Below are positions 5,049-5,815 of a stretch of DNA of 5,815 bases, piece by piece. The notes beneath the pieces are model-generated. The model was not told where the DNA came from, did not search any database, and saw only the letters and a list, made by a program, of their open reading frames with translations. A program made the position numbers and the translations under genes. Where the stretch lies: contig JALVUH010000140.1 in the NCBI GenBank assembly GCA_027035735.1, forward strand, positions 1 through 5,815, written 5' to 3'. This DNA comes from Nautiliaceae bacterium (lineage in GTDB: Bacteria; Campylobacterota; Campylobacteria; Campylobacterales; Nautiliaceae). Within the stretch, counting starts at the first letter, position 1, and every line of letters starts with the position of its first letter.

Positions 5049-5805
5049 GAAATTTTTTGAAAAATATTCAATTGAAGAAATAAGCAAAAAAACAAAAATT
5101 TCACCGATTTCTCTTAGATTTATAAGAAATAAAGAGTTTGATAAAATTCAAAGGGCTAAATTTTTTGGATTTGTAAATATAATAGAAAAAGAGTTTAATG
5201 TAGATTTATCTGAGCTAAAAGAAGAATACAATAATTTTAACTCACAAAAACCTTCAAAACCTCATCAAGAAATAACAATTGAAACATCAAAAAATAAAAA
5301 TTTTTTCTTAATAATTTTGGCTATCATTTTACTAATTATAGGGGGTTTTCTTTTATATAAAGAAAATCAGCAAAAATCAACTCAAGTAAAAGAAACTAAA
5401 TTAAATATTTCAAATATAACCAATAATACCAATTCTACAAATACTACACAAATCCAAAATCCTACACCTATTATTAATAAAAAAATTACAAATGAAAAAA
5501 ACACAACAGCTGTATCTACAAAAGAAATAAACAAAACAATAAAAAAATACCAAGTAATTATAATCCCTCAAAAAAAAGTTTGGTTTAGAGCGATAAATAT
5601 TGATACAAATAAAACAATAGAATATTTAACTTCTAAAGAAAAAATTTTACCAAAAGGTAATTATTATATAAAATTTGGTCATGGAGAAATCACTATAAAT
5701 TATAATAATCAAACAATTACTCCAGATACAAAAAAAATTATAAGAATTTTATTTAAAAATGGAAGTTATAAATTTATGAAAAAACCAAATAGGTATGAAA
5801 AATGA
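5038..5805 (+). CDS. RodZ-like HTH / single-pass membrane protein with Asn/Thr-rich, sequon-rich exported domain
   Basis: A 255-residue protein with RodZ architecture. Residues 10-60 match the HTH_25-type helix-turn-helix of RodZ (SIEEISKKTKISPISLRFI, then a second helical part ending VDLSEL), expected in the cytoplasm. A Lys-rich stretch precedes one membrane segment at 89-107, followed by lysines. This fits N-in/C-out topology, with no cleavable signal. Residues 110-170 are an Asn/Thr/Lys-rich, probably disordered linker, and 171-247 are a strand-rich C-terminal domain resembling DUF4115 of RodZ (VWFRAI, LPKGNYYIKFG). RodZ links MreB to the cell-wall elongation machinery; whether this protein does so is inference. 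The exported half has bacterial N-glycosylation sequons EKNTT (153-157), EINKT (163-167) and DTNKT (189-193), plus a tandem N-x-S/T run at 123-137. From memory the positional counterpart in C. jejuni, Cj0152c, is a known Pgl N-glycoprotein. It overlaps rlmB by 11 bases and the next gene by 4. Confidence 0.85.
   Translation: MNAEKFFEKYSIEEISKKTKISPISLRFIRNKEFDKIQRAKFFGFVNIIEKEFNVDLSELKEEYNNFNSQKPSKPHQEITIETSKNKNFFLIILAIILLIIGGFLLYKENQQKSTQVKETKLNISNITNNTNSTNTTQIQNPTPIINKKITNEKNTTAVSTKEINKTIKKYQVIIIPQKKVWFRAINIDTNKTIEYLTSKEKILPKGNYYIKFGHGEITINYNNQTITPDTKKIIRILFKNGSYKFMKKPNRYEK
5404..5448 (+). repeat. Five tandem N-x-S/T codon triplets in the RodZ-like protein
   Basis: The codons encode NIS-NIT-NNT-NST-NTT (residues 123-137), so every third residue is Asn and every triplet ends in Ser or Thr. 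At DNA level this is a degenerate 9-base repeat, each unit beginning AAT, in the linker directly outside the membrane. Confidence 0.8.
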
Positions 5806-5815
5806 AAATATTTCT
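5802..5815 (+). CDS. Start of the next operon gene (partial, cut by window edge)
   Basis: ATG at 5802 overlaps the TGA of the preceding gene as ATGA, a classic translational-coupling arrangement, with AGG at 5791-5793 eight bases upstream. Only MKIF and part of a fifth codon are visible. A lysine followed by hydrophobic residues would suit a signal peptide, and in C. jejuni, from memory, the next gene (Cj0151c) encodes a putative periplasmic protein, but four residues prove nothing. Confidence 0.6.

Noticed and set aside
4835..5104. 89-codon open frame on the minus strand across the rlmB/RodZ-like junction
   Set aside because: It is antisense to SpoU motifs 2 and 3. Its hydrophobic Phe/Ser-rich product reflects complementing Lys/Glu-rich codons, not a real membrane protein.
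5290..5540. Runs of A in the RodZ-like gene considered as phase-variable homopolymer tracts
   Set aside because: The A runs are short and occur throughout the window's lysine codons; there are no long G/C tracts of the kind used for phase variation in Campylobacter.

Overview
The window is a low-GC (visibly AT-rich, mostly A/T third codon positions) bacterial chromosome segment with the gene content and order of a Campylobacterota (epsilonproteobacterial) genome. The strongest clue is the run rpmE, rsmI, rlmB, then a small single-pass membrane protein. From memory, the same order occurs in Campylobacter jejuni (Cj0155c to Cj0152c, on the opposite strand). The very AT-rich, lysine- and asparagine-heavy proteins would suit Nautiliales-like vent organisms (Nautilia, Caminibacter, Lebetimonas), but the genus is a guess.

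Layout: (1) 1-2441 (+): the C-terminal two thirds of DnaE, the replicative DNA polymerase III alpha subunit, open at the left edge. (2) 2438-2869 (-): an unrecognised 143-residue helical acidic protein, convergent with dnaE; the two stop codons interlock in a shared TTAA. (3) 2870-2964: a short divergent promoter region. (4) 2965-3222 (+): a single-RRM RNA-binding protein, ending in a probable intrinsic terminator that swallows its own stop codon. (5) 3223-3372: a 150-base AT-rich intergenic region with a large dyad and overlapping inverted repeats ahead of rpmE. (6) 3373-5805 (+): a compact operon of rpmE (ribosomal protein L31), rsmI (16S rRNA C1402 2'-O-methyltransferase), rlmB-type SpoU/TrmH rRNA 2'-O-methyltransferase and a RodZ-like HTH/membrane protein. 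Gaps are 0, +20 and -11 bases. A further gene begins at 5802 through an ATGA overlap and runs off the right edge.

How the genes fit together: the right half is a translation and ribosome-modification operon (one ribosomal protein, two rRNA 2'-O-methyltransferases) that continues into cell-envelope genes. The RodZ-like protein has a cytoplasmic helix-turn-helix, one membrane segment, an Asn/Thr-rich extracytoplasmic linker and a C-terminal beta domain. Its exported half carries three bacterial-type N-glycosylation sequons (D/E-x-N-x-S/T) and five consecutive in-phase N-x-S/T triplets, the most intriguing signal in the window.

I see no mobile element, CRISPR array, tRNA/rRNA gene or toxin-antitoxin pair. 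Apart from the glycosylation signal and some regulatory architecture, this is an ordinary core-genome region, and I found no clear new multi-gene system.
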